Assembly: GCF_000003605.2 (NCBI RefSeq)
Contig: NW_003121911.1
Coordinates: 953,037 to 984,396, forward strand
DNA from: Saccoglossus kowalevskii
Taxonomy: Eukaryota > Hemichordata > Enteropneusta > Harrimaniidae
Direction of reading: 5' to 3'
Length of the DNA: 31,360 nt
This document shows, in pieces, positions 12,371-24,034 of this stretch. Numbering within the stretch: position 1 is the first letter of the stretch; every line of letters begins with the position of its first letter. The position numbers and the translations under genes are program-made. The notes below the pieces were generated by a model. The model was not told the origin of the DNA, made no database searches, and saw only the letters and a list, made by a program, of their open reading frames with translations.

Positions 12371-15300
12371 TTTTTTTTAACTGAATAAATCAATGATACG
12401 TAGTTACAGTAACTGAATATAGAGCTTTGATGAGCGATTAGTTGAATGTGGATAAATTATCTCGCGATAGTTCACAGACGCAATACTATTTTATGTGATT
12501 TATATTTCATCTTCAAGGGATTAATCAAAACATTTAGAACATGATTTCTATAAGAACAACGTACACAGTGGAATGAGACGTGTATTAAAACTATTTGCAT
12601 CAAGATCTAAGTTTTCTGTAATTCTGGCATCACGCACGCCTGATCATCTGATCCGAACCGGAGAGTACTTTGACTAAATCACGTGAATATGATCAACCAA
12701 TGATTTGGTCGCAAGTCAGTTTTCATACTCACTTGGAAGTATGGACCTATAAATATGTCCATGATTCTTATTAGATCGTAAACAGATTGGATTCTCCCAT
12801 AATACATTGCGGACCAAACGGTTAGTCTCGATTACCCATCTCAGTGGTCGAATTTGAGCGACCAGTGCCGATCGATCACGGTTGCCTACTTACCATAACC
12901 AGAATTGAGCCTTGACAATATGAATTCAAACATTGAGGTATATTTTCATGTACAACATTCTATTTTCAACCTATTTTGCTAGGTTTGACTGACCCGTTCA
13001 AAACCAACCAGTGTACAGATATTTGCTCCATGTACTGTAGTATTTTTAAGTCGGGCACACCTGTACATGAGATGCGCATCCACGGTATGATGCGACGGGG
13101 AAAATTCAACAATGAATTAAGCGCGCTCTTCGTTTTATACTTTGACTAGTTATTTAGGACAATGATTGTCAAATATCGCCTACTATATATCGTTCAGTAT
13201 GTAATCTTATTTTCACGTTTGTTTTCTAATAGGTACTAATTATAATACTACACAGCCTTTACATTTCAACGTTTGTTGTCATCGCCAATATGTTTTCCCA
13301 TTCAGGTACATACAAACTAGTCACACGAATGTTAATATGCTTAGTATTATATGCGTGCGCTAATTGGAAAAAAACTAATCAGGTCATTATCCCTGAAAAA
13401 TTATGAGAAAATCTTGTTGGAGACTTGTAGTGGATTCAATGCCACTATTAGCGCAGTTAGCTCGCTATAATAATGGACAGTTTGTGGAACTCGACAATGG
13501 CGATAGGCCTTATCAATAGCTTGGCATACTGCTTATTTATGCATTCTGACTACCTAAGAGGGGCGCTCGTCGGACTCGAGGGCCACTTGTAAGTTATACG
13601 GCTGCCTATTTGTCTGTCTCAGCTAAATTCAACAACCGGGCAGTCAGAACGTAGCGAGCGACTAAAAAGGCTGCCGACAGGCTAGGCACGGTTTTATGAA
13701 GAACCACTAGTAATGACAGAGGCTATACCAGCCATCGTCGTTTTTTAGTTACGGTACTTGAATTTCTACTCAATTCACTTCTTGTCAAAGTGCTTTGCGG
13801 CAAGCATACGTGAGTCCATCCAACTTTGGAAACATCATTGTCTTTATAACATTGAGCTATCTATCGCTGTCTTAATGGGTTTTTGTTTACCGTCTGCCAA
13901 CAAATACTGCCGCCGATATACTGGTTGGGTAAGGGAACGTACAAAACAACTGGCTTGATGCTTAAAACTGGCCGCCAGAGAGTCTTTATTTTCCCCGTCT
14001 CACTGCCTTACTTTAGACTGAGGGCAGATACATTGATAGCATAAAGCGTGGTGACAACACAGCTTAGCATATAGTAGTGTCGGTACATCTGTCGACGTCT
14101 CTTAAATGCTAAAGAAAGCCGCCCCTTCGAAAACGATTTCCTCCGTACCATTATGTTCAATAAGAAAGTACTCAATAAATGCGAACTGGCGCAAAATAAG
14201 AGACAGAAATCGACAAACTTAACCCGTGGCGTTATCCATATAATATGTATTGGGTATATATGTGACGTGTTACTGTGCCAATTAAAACGTGTAGGTCAAC
14301 AAATCATAGTAGATTAGAAACATTTACGTGCAATCAATTTAAATATTGTTCTCATTCGTCAGAATATCCTATCACAGTTAAATCGTTATATTCCCACTTA
14401 CATATCAAATTACAGGTAATTCCCCGTGTCTTGCTGCTATCGTTTTGCCTAATAGTTCAAAGGCAACTAAATTTAACAATCAAGTGATGGCGCCGCGGCA
14501 TATTAGTCCAATGTTTAAATCTTTTAGAGCTACCTGTTAGCTTGTGTCTAAACTGTTGACGCGCGTCGTTCAGCAAATTTACTGAGACTTCTTCGTAAAT
14601 CACGACTGTGATTGGGCGATAGAGTTTGTCGCCAAGCCTATCAGATGACGCTGAACTATCAGTCATGCGAAGTCCGTCTGTGAGGAGATTTCTTATCAGC
14701 TGGTTTTGACATCGAAGGATTAGCTTTTGTATCGTGAAAACAAAGCTACACGACTCAAATAAAAGCATTTTTTTGTGTCAAGTGTTCTTCTGTGCCAATA
14801 ACTAAGGTAAGAATTGTCTTTACAACAAATTGCAGAATCGCGTCAGCATCGTGGTTTATTTCCCCTTTTCAAACTTATTTTATCCGTTTTATTTCGAGGC
14901 ACCATGCACCATGGTTCCCGCCAATTTTATACCACATGATTTACACATTCACGTACGATAGGGAAATGTTAGGGTTAGAAATAAAGACAAATTTGGACTC
15001 GTTCTGTATTAGGAGGTGACAGTTAACACCAAGAGAGGGAGGAATGTGTTTTGAAAGCACGATATTTCATCATAAATTGGCAGCACGACGCTTGTGTGTG
15101 GGAGGAAATAGCATTGCTTATATTCGGAACAAAAGTGAGATAATTGTTTTTTAATGGTCGTGTGATGGATATCCTTGCAAATATTGAAAGTTTCGAGGTA
15201 AACAATTTCGTTTTTTTTTTCTCAACAAGGCGTTGCAGCTCCAGACGAGGGACTATTAAAATCTGACTATACACACACGATTGTCGCCCCCCTGCCTCAT

Positions 15301-15380
15301 TACTGCTATCTCTGCTAATATAGTCTTCTTACTTGTATTGTCTATTGCATTGTAGGGTGGTTCTAGGGCGCCAAAAAGAC

Positions 15381-15388
15381 TGACGTCA
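15381..15388. promoter_or_regulatory. Consensus CRE palindrome
   Basis: TGACGTCA within GACTGACGTCATGG, about 330 bases upstream of the candidate small ORF at 15713. The motif is seen; function is unknown. Confidence 0.25.
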
Positions 15389-15712
15389 TGGCCCAGTGTT
15401 GAGTGCTTCGTTTATATGAAGCTTTTCTGATTCTGATATACATCTTTGATAATGAGTGGGATCGTGTAGATGCTTCGCGTCATTACTGGGTATGTTGGCA
15501 ACACGCTAAAAACACGGACATTGAAGTTTTCGAATGAAGTGTGTTGGTTCACTTATGAAGTCAAGATTTGGCAATTAATAAATGGAAATGATTATTACCG
15601 ATAGTATTTCTGTCAACCGTACGTGAGAATTATTAAATCTGTTTACACATAAAAACTGTCCGCTCCTGACGAACGTGTAACTTTTTTTTAGAACGGCTAT
15701 AAAACTGCCACC

Positions 15713-15802
15713 ATGTTTGTTTTTCTCTGTGGTTCGACGATTTCAAGTAGCAGCGCCGCCGTGACGGTCAAAGTTGACACGAGTTTGTCGTTGTCTATTT
15801 AA
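15713..15802 (+). CDS. Candidate small ORF (29 residues) with strong start context
   Basis: The start sits in GCCACCATGT, a textbook vertebrate-type Kozak context. The peptide begins MFVFLCGSTISSSSAAVTVK and ends at TAA 15800-15802; its first residues are hydrophobic, as in a weak signal peptide. A pyrimidine-rich acceptor-like tract (CTTTTTTTTAG) ends at 15691, 21 bases upstream, and TATAAAA lies at 15698-15704, too close to act as this ORF's TATA box. No family is recognised and no downstream donor or poly(A) signal ties it to a gene. Low confidence. Confidence 0.12.
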   Translation: MFVFLCGSTISSSSAAVTVKVDTSLSLSI

Positions 15803-18800
15803 TAATCATCATCACCATTATCAATTTGTTTTGTTTTGATTCGTGTAAAATGAGCATTGCTGTCCGTAAATGAATTCGCGAGCAGTTTCGCAATATCCGT
15901 CACTGTGAATACACGTACAAGAATGTTACGATATTATTCAATGGGGCCCGTATGAACGGATGAATTCGGCGATGTACATAGAGGTAATCGTACTTAGTAT
16001 TTATTTATTCACATACGAATACATATAAAATGACCACCTTAGAACAATTTGAATTCATTTTTGATTAAAGAAAATTGTACTCCATTTTTGTTGTTTACCT
16101 AGCCCACGTGTTCCACAGAAAAAGACGCCATGCTGGATTTACTCACTGTTTTGAAGAAAGAAATATAGATTCCCTATGTGGTGTTCAAAATACAGGGCTT
16201 GAACATCAGTGTAATGCAGAACATCTTTAAAAAATCGAACCGTTTTAAGTTTTGCGACGAAGTATAGACCATTCACGATCCTCTGTCGGTCATTAATGTC
16301 GAAGTGTAGTTGCTAGTATTTGATATCGAAAAATCAGTAAATATCAAATGGACCGAGCTATTGGTGAGATTATTTTGTTTTACCTTCCCAAAACAAAGCT
16401 ATAAACATTTTCAGAATGTTAAGTCGTGTTTTGTACGAGATTAGGGCCATGTATCGGTAGGCTGCTGTAGCCTCGGTAGCTCCTCCATCGAGTATCCTAT
16501 ATAGCTATACCTTTATATTTAAAGTCCAGATAACTACATATTTATAATTTATTTAATTGTTTATTAAAATGGTGAATTCTTTTTAAAAATCATTTCGTTT
16601 TCTGCATCACCGATTCAAACCGGCAATGAGGATGGTAAATATCGTTAAGTTGTCACATCAATATGATCAAGTTCCATGCACTCGTGACTGTTCATCTATT
16701 TTCAGAAAAAGTCGCTCAATCATTGCAGCACCCGACCAATAAAGTTGATGTGCCGGTGCATACAGTTTCGATCAATCAGGTCTCCTTTAGAGACGTCATT
16801 TGGAAATGAGGGACGGAGCTTGTTTTTAATTGCGTTCAGTCACCGTCTTCACTGACGGTAGTTACAGTTAATTGCCGATACAATATGCGGTAAAGTGGAT
16901 GGGTTAAGTGGGCCGTCTTTGCAAAAATTCTTCTCCCTAATTGGAATATATCTAAATATTCTAAATAAGTACGATGGCTAGTTTGTTAACAACAAAAATC
17001 GTCATGCTTTAGTCGAATCGATGACTGTCGTAAATGAAACATGGAAGTGGCAACGCCATTCATACGAAGAGGAGGTTACGGATAGCATCTCAATAACTTG
17101 GATTTTAATTGTGAATGTTCACACTCTTTGCACCTGTCAAGTACTCTCTAAAAAAACTTACGAAAAATGACCAACAAATGAAAAATCCCAACGCGCGTTT
17201 TAAATTGGACCCACTTCAAGTTCTAATGGCATGAGGTTACATGTGTTTGGAGGACTCTTTTGACACAATCGCCGATTTCCCGAAAATATGTTCGTTAACT
17301 GTGTGCGCACTATACCTATTGAGAGAGAAATTGATTCCAATTATGGGCAAAGTGACGAATTAAAACTGACATTTTTAGAAATAACATCTTTCATATTTCC
17401 ATAGTTACAATCAATTAATAATAATAATAATATTAATTGTTCTGATATTTGATGACATCAATTACGGTGCGCATGCAGTCAATAAATATATATCGAAGTA
17501 ATATCGTACGTTGTGTATAATAACAAAAACAACCCAGACTCGGTGCTTTGCAATTCGTAATTAATTCGTTGGTTTACTTCAGTTTAAGGGGTCCAGTTTC
17601 AGTTCCGGAACTGTTGTTATCGACCAGTTCAGAACGTGATGAATATTCCACAGTGTCGCGAAAATAGGGCTCAATATGACACAAGATTGTTCACCAGCAT
17701 AAAACTGACGGCTAGCTATCAAATATTTCTGTTTTCTGATTTGCATGGTGCAAATCATACCGTACAATATCGGGAAAATATCGTATACTAAATCAGCGAT
17801 TCAGGATACCTGCATTGCAAAATTTGACGTTGGTGTGAAAAACAAATATTTATACGGAAGAATATAATTATAATAATGGACTCAAATTTGGGGCGAAAGT
17901 CAACATTACTCGTTTTGGCAGTGGACAGGTTGAATTAGACCCGAGGAAGAAATGAGTAGAGACGAGGACTTTATGCTAGGATACCCACGTCCGTGCGTGC
18001 GTGCTTTATGCATAACAAAACGTCGCATCAAGCACATCATTACAATGGGCGCACTTGTTAATGGCTCACAGTTAATATGAATACCGCTTTCACGACGGCA
18101 TTGGAGCAGTCAAAACGATTCAGCGGGGTTATTTATACATGCCATTTAATCTCAAGTGCGCTCCTCCCTTCTGTACGGATTCATTTCTTTGAGAGGGAAA
18201 AATGTAATTCTGCTTTAAACATCGTATTATGCGGATGTCAGACGTGATCTATTTCATTCTTAGCGCACGTTTCAAACGAATTCTTTATCATATCAATATC
18301 ATTTCTGGTAAAGTATGTGCGTTTCTTTTGAAACGTACCCGCGCTTAGGCGATGATTAAAACGAGCAGGCCAGAATGTCTATAGAACATTTTTAACCCGT
18401 TCAACTTTGGTATAAATGCGCTGTAGAAAATATATATAACAAAAGCGGTGAATTATTAAAGGTAAAGTTGAAAACAATGATAATGCAGTACAAAGACTAT
18501 AAGAAAAAAAACACCCAAGACATTAAACGCATTATTTGCATGAACCATATTAAAGTACCTTTTCCAACAAAATACAGTCCACTGATCAACCCTAACTAGA
18601 CTACATAGTAACAAGTTTCGGATAAGTAGCACCGTCTTATTATTAATAGTATTTCAGGATTTCCACCGGCTCATTCACGTTTGTATCCGCTCAATCTTTC
18701 CAGACACGCAGCGAGCCATGTGTAAACGCAGTCATATACCGTTAATGTACACATATATATGACTAACTGGCGTTGTCACTTCGTCGCGGGTCATTGTTGT

Positions 18801-19744
18801 TTCAATAGTGTCAGCAGCTGTAGTATTTTCGAGGTCAGTCACGGAAAAATGAATATACATATCATTGAATGACCTCGATTTTCAATTTACTAGTAGACAA
18901 TCAATATATAGATGTGTTGATTTCGCTCGAATGACCCCGTCTTTCTAAGCATATCGTATTAATTCTGATAAAACTTATTATTATTGGGTGCTATTGATAA
19001 GTGATTAGATGGATAACTTTAAAACAGACCATCAGTTTTTTTCTTGTCATTTACAACGTGGGGGTAGCTTACTCTGTTTTTCACAAAATCCAGATAAAAT
19101 GTGTGATTACCATGAAATTGCTCAAACCTTCACGAAAAAATAACGGTAAAAGGATCCTTTCTCCTTCATATAAGGTGAAAGAAAACATACTAGTATGTAG
19201 TTCGTACTGGGTAAACAAAATATTGATGTGTCCAAACTAATATCTCATATTTTGAGCCCAGTATATGCGATAATCCCCCCCCCCCCTCCGGTATGGTAAC
19301 AATATTGCCATCGATTCGAGGCCCACATTGCAATATAGTTACATTTTTTGTTATGCCAACGAAAACATTTTGAATGACGGATTGCAATCACCGTGACTGA
19401 CCGTGACTACACATCTGGGATTTTGTATCTTCAAGAATTCCATTTAAACTTCACTGCCATTATCAACATTCAACACACACCCTAGTGTATAATCCAAATT
19501 ACTGTAATTGACTTGTGACAACGGCACGGCGTCGTGTTAATGTAAATAAGGTTGCCATCCAAACAGGAAGTAGTCATCCAAGTAGTATGCGCTCTCGGAT
19601 AGTTACTATGGCGATCACGAAGCGATGGTCAGACCAGACAGAATTGGTTAAGTGGAGTGTCAAATAATTGAATATCTGGTTCACCTATTATTATAAATAT
19701 ATCTCTGATTATGTCGTTCTACTGCGTTGTTTTATCTAGTAGTT

Positions 19745-20114
19745 AATAGACCATTTTCCGTTCACTGCCAGAATCACGCGTTATTCGTGAAATCGAACGT
19801 AAAAACAGGACAAACAAAGGTCATAGCGTCGTAGTGGCGTCAAACATCGCGTGAGATTCGACAAACGCGAAAGTATTTTGGGGAACATTTCCATGTCAAT
19901 AATGTGCTGTCCACATTTGATGATGGGCAATTTCGATTAAGTGGGGATATTCGAATGCAATATTCCTCTGCCAAAGATCGGCCGGTCGATGTGAGCTACG
20001 AAATAAAGAAATTCGAGTTCAAAATCAAATCGTTCGATTTTTGCGGCAGACGTTCGACGCGCGTCTTTCATGCATCTCGCGAGATCTCGCAGTTGTACGG
20101 AAAATCACCTATTG
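19745..20114 (+). mobile_element. MITE-like element, copy B (about 370 bp, terminal inverted repeats)
   Basis: Same element as 7749-8119 in opposite orientation, roughly 93% identical by hand alignment. It begins AATAGACCATTTTCCGT and ends TACGGAAAATCACCTATTG; the outermost base of the left end differs from copy A. The internal frame is open from near 19835 through the end and on to 20173, but a +1/-1 indel pair at about 19883-19897 changes a few codons relative to copy A. In the comparable stretch about ten replacements and three silent differences separate the copies, which points to neutral drift rather than a working protein. Flanks show no convincing target duplication. Confidence 0.8.
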
Positions 20115-20666
20115 CATATTTAAACCCTGATATAGTACTAGGCTGTTATCGAAGGCAAAGTCACAGCTTATGAGGAGAAATTGTCTTGCAATTATAGATT
20201 GTTTTGTTCGTTTGCGATGGCTGTTTAATTATTGTTCAAGAAGAAAATGATCGATTTATACAGTGTCAGTGGTATTACGAGATTGATTATCAGCGCCGTT
20301 TTCTAGTTTATAATTCCAATTAGATTTTTTTTTTTTAATTTTCTATAGACATGCTATCCTGCCAATGTTAATAATCGCCTAAACGCGGAGTCGCTTTAAT
20401 ATAAACGCGCCGTTCACCAGAAATGATATTGATATCATGATGGTAATAAATTCGTTTGAATCGTGCGCCAATACTCGTCAGACATAATTATAATTAGCGT
20501 CTTCCTTGACGAAATAATCAACTAATTGTTCTGTTTGTAAATACTCAAATGTACGATGGTCGCGGTGTCGGTGTGACATAGCGTGTCTGTGGACCGGCGT
20601 CACATTCCGGTTTATAGTCCGGCAGAACGACATTTGTGGACCGGCATCACGGCATCACGTTCATTT

Positions 20667-20759
20667 GCGAGCAAGCATCGCATTCGCTTTGGAATGCATT
20701 GTTTAATTTGCTGCTAAAATCTAATTGTCACATGGAATTCAAACGCAATGCTCGCTCGC
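20667..20759. repeat. Imperfect inverted repeat, 18-base arms
   Basis: The left arm GCGAGCAAGCATCGCATT (20667-20684) matches the reverse complement of 20742-20759 at 15 of 18 positions, separated by 57 bases. It lies inside the candidate exon ending at 20821. Inner pairing is poor, so it does not look like a standard microRNA precursor. Confidence 0.45.
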
Positions 20760-20778
20760 GCGTATATCATGCAACCCA

Positions 20779-20786
20779 TGACGTCA
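20779..20786. promoter_or_regulatory. Consensus CRE palindrome
   Basis: TGACGTCA within the 12-base palindrome CATGACGTCATG, 35 bases upstream of a perfect splice donor at 20822. The motif is seen; function is unknown. Confidence 0.25.
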
Positions 20787-22026
20787 TGCTGTCAGTTCCC
20801 AATAGCCATAATAGGTTGAAGGTAAGTATCCGTGTCTTTGCTTGTTTGGTCTCAGACAATTCTTCTGTCATGCTCAGTTGATCTGATAGCTGAGAGGACC
20901 AGGCATTTGTCTTGTCATCATCTACCATTGTGCACACGAAATCTGTTTTAACTGCACCATAGTGCTTAAATCGATTATCATATCCAGTTAACTAGGATGT
21001 CATTAGCCATTTACAGTCGGTGCAGTATTCGTACCCCGACTTTTTACTTTGCGCAATCGAGCATTTAATGTCTTAAGTGGTTGTTTTGTAACGTTTAAAG
21101 TCGTTTCACGGTCTCATGCACGCGTATAGAATCAAAGGATCAATCCACCAGCAACATGGCTGCCCGGCTTATCCTAATACTGTGTTTTTCATTTCTCAGT
21201 AACCGACACACCCATGCGCTACGATGAAGACATTACATGGATGGGTCAGTCCAGTTCTGTACTTTTTTCTAGTGTATATTACAAGTACAGTGTATGTTTC
21301 ATGCTACGAATGTTGATTTCATGCCAATTTCACGCCAATTTCATGGTTGCCTAGGTTTGAGTCTCCGAACCCTTTGTGCGTGGCGGTTTTGCCGTTCTTA
21401 CATACACACTAACCAGTTGGCAAATTAGAATGCCTATGTCGTTGATTCACATTCATTTTCAATATGACTTCTCCCCATCCGGTGAGCCGAACTTCAATAG
21501 CTCCCGACTTTCCCAAAAACATAAAAATCTTTTCGGGAGGGAGTTTTTTTTTACATGCGTGATCTAGTAAAGAGATTGAAAGTGCTGGTGAAATGGCCCA
21601 CTAAGTTCACTTCTAACGGTCAATTTCACACGTTATGCGTACCGTACGTCAACAATTCTCTATCACATGATAGTCAACTTGGTAATGGTTCCCAAGGCTA
21701 GGAATGTCATACCTCGACAGTGAACTTGAAGTTGTACGTCGATGTAACACATACGTACAACGAGAATGTGCACAGAACATCAATAGTCAAAAGTATCGTA
21801 ACACCAAGAACATGCCCCTTCCCTTCTATGTATGTCGCAAAATATCACACAGCTGTATGAAAATATATGCCGTTGTACGATTGATGTTGGTGTGACAATA
21901 ATCAAAACAGTTTTAGGCTGGAGCATGGAAAAACTATTTGGTTTTAGAATGGAGCATCGTCGATACAAATTCAAATCGCCGTGCATATATGAGTGATGGA
22001 ACACAAGAAGTTGGAGAATGAAAATA

Positions 22027-22048
22027 TTTTTTTTTTTTTTTTTTTTTT
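22027..22048. repeat. Poly-T tract (22 bases)
   Basis: A homopolymer T run. Read on the other strand it would be a poly-A tail, but no retroelement body is recognisable next to it. Confidence 0.95.
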
Positions 22049-23670
22049 GATGTTGAAGGAACACTTATCGAAACCTAGCTATTGTGAAAGTTCCAGTAAC
22101 AACCATTTCAGTAGATGCTAGTGGTTACGTAATATACGTGGAATTTGAAGAAAACGTGCATCACATCCCACTGTTTAGAGAGTTCGAGTAATATGTTTTA
22201 AAAGAATCGCCACTGAATAAATAACAGCTTATAATAACTTGAAGACAGAGATACGGGAAGAAATTGTCTATAAGTTCAATCCTGACAATAATACTGACTG
22301 AAACACGCGAATATTGTAATTCAGTTAATGAACTTTCAAATTAAAACCGTCGGCATTTTAAGCCATTCGGTTTAATATTGATTCCCGTTCCTGCAAGAAA
22401 ATTAAATATGTTCAGAACGATTTTCGTCATGGATAGCATTTAATCGGACCGAACTTAGATTATTATGTGGTCGTTGTGGTGAACCGTGGCGTTATCGCCA
22501 CTTCATCCTTCAATAAACAGGTGTCAGAAGAACGCAATAGTCGACTTTTTATTGACCGATACAAAGTCATGTTTTGTTTTATTTTAGTTTCAGTATGTAT
22601 TCAGTCATAAGACCTAAATGTCGGCTTCCCTACTAATCATCGAAACTTACTGCAGTGTTTATCACCCATAGATATGTCAGATGAGAGAAACATCGTTGGT
22701 TGACTAGATGTCACTCGCACATTGTGGATACGATCAATGCGGTGGACAGTGATCGTATCTAGACTAGAACCAATTGTAACCATTTTCGGAATTTGTTTTT
22801 CAATTCCCCGGTGTCAATCATTACATACATACATCAATGACGTTTTGAAGTATTCGTAGTCCGGGTTTAGTGAGCTGTCTAAAGTAACAATTAGTGGCCA
22901 CTCCACGCACGCTAAGCTAAAAACTAAATTGATAAAGAATACCTACCCGTCTGTCCAAAGCGTCTGCTATATTATTTCGTTTGTCCTTGTCGCTCTGTGA
23001 AGGAGATTTTCAACTTGATGACATCTCAGCTGTTGACCTCCCCCTTTATATCAAAAAATATCACGTTTTCAGACTCGCATTAAAAGGTCGTTGAATGAAT
23101 GGCGTGCATTGATAGATCCAGCCATGCTCGTATTTTTCGTATTTTGTATATATTAGCTGTCTTCAATAGCGATTACTAAATCGGCCGATATCCTTGACTA
23201 TGTTCTACTTGACGCACCCTCGTATAGGGCGCGATGATTTCGATTCAAACATGAAAGTGGCAGTGGTAATCGATCGAATGTGGAACCGGGAAGCTTTCCA
23301 CGTCGTTGATATTGGCATTAGTGTTCTCGCGACAACAATTTAAACACATTTCATCGTCTATAAAATGCATCGTTCTTGATCTAACACTCAGAATATAACT
23401 TTCTTATTGCACCGATTTAAAAGATAGGACTCGAAAACGGAACTTCGGAGTTTTCACATATTGCAGCGAAGATACGGCATAATTTCAAGACACTCTAAAA
23501 TAGTACACTTCTTCCACTCGTCCCCAAATTCAAATGAACGCACTATTGTTTTACCTATCGACGCGTATACCGTCAAACACACGATATCAGACCATTGGCT
23601 CCAAAGTAACATCTCCAGACATGGCAACCATATACTTGAAGATTTCTGGCTACATTTTTTTTTCACAAAG

Positions 23671-23673
<3 letters not shown>

Positions 23674-23741
<68 letters not shown>
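23674..23741. repeat. (AT)n microsatellite, about 68 bases
   Basis: A pure AT/TA dinucleotide run. It is self-complementary and a likely site of length variation. Confidence 0.98.
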
Positions 23742-23744
<3 letters not shown>

Positions 23745-23990
23745 AATAACTGCTTTCTTTGATCGGCTGTGATGTACTTCTTATCAGAATGGTAACGCGC
23801 CTTCTAGAAACCCATTGAAGCCCATTATTTTGTCCTGAAAATTCTTAAAAATCATGTAATTAAATTAACAATGTTTCATCTTAATTTACAATCAAATTTA
23901 ATACTAAATCACTAGTATTGATTGTGATACAAATCGAACGCTGAATTTTTACTCCACACAACCATAATTTTTGGTGTATAGGTAGCTCCC

Positions 23991-23992
<2 letters not shown>

Positions 23993-24030
<38 letters not shown>
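23993..24030. repeat. Poly-T tract (38 bases)
   Basis: A pure T run. It could mark the poly-A end of a - strand retroposed copy, but the sequence to its right (24031 on) shows no coding or SINE-like body. Confidence 0.95.

Positions 24031-24034
<4 letters not shown>

Larger units (their letters stand above)
12416..19744. other. Long gene-poor stretch
   Basis: About 7.3 kb without a recognisable gene. It contains a good splice donor, AACTAAG|GTAAGA, at about 14807; the small ORF at 15713; a CRE at 15381; a short (AAT)n run near 17415; and a C12 tract at 19275-19286. The 103-codon - strand ORF at 14768-14457 shows no known motif. Confidence 0.65.
20590..21200 (+). other. Candidate spliced non-coding transcript (exon, intron, start of next exon)
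   Basis: A GC-richer stretch (20590-20821) ends at a perfect donor, GAAG|GTAAGTAT (intron from 20822). The sequence next meets a very good acceptor, TGTTTTTCATTTCTCAG, ending at 21199, which would make a 378-base intron. A consensus CRE, TGACGTCA (20779-20786), lies inside the putative exon. Reading across the junction in the longest frame gives an immediate stop, so any product would more likely be non-coding RNA. Splice signals are seen; transcription is inferred and unproven. Confidence 0.18.

Noticed and set aside
11090-12393. Long ORFs on both strands through the minisatellite and the N gap (up to 423 codons)
   Set aside because: They consist of translated 32-bp tandem repeats plus unknown bases. 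Three frames are open at once, as expected from a stop-poor unit whose length is not a multiple of 3.
14457-14768. 103-codon - strand ORF
   Set aside because: Reads somewhat like protein but has no motif, no supported splice sites and no neighbour gene.
14222-22492. Shared 13-mer CCGTGGCGTTATC near 14225 and 22484
   Set aside because: Several exact 13-base matches are expected by chance in a window of this size; the flanks do not align.
22027-24030. Poly-T tracts as tails of - strand retroposed genes or SINEs
   Set aside because: No coding remnant, Pol III A/B boxes or target duplications were found beside them.
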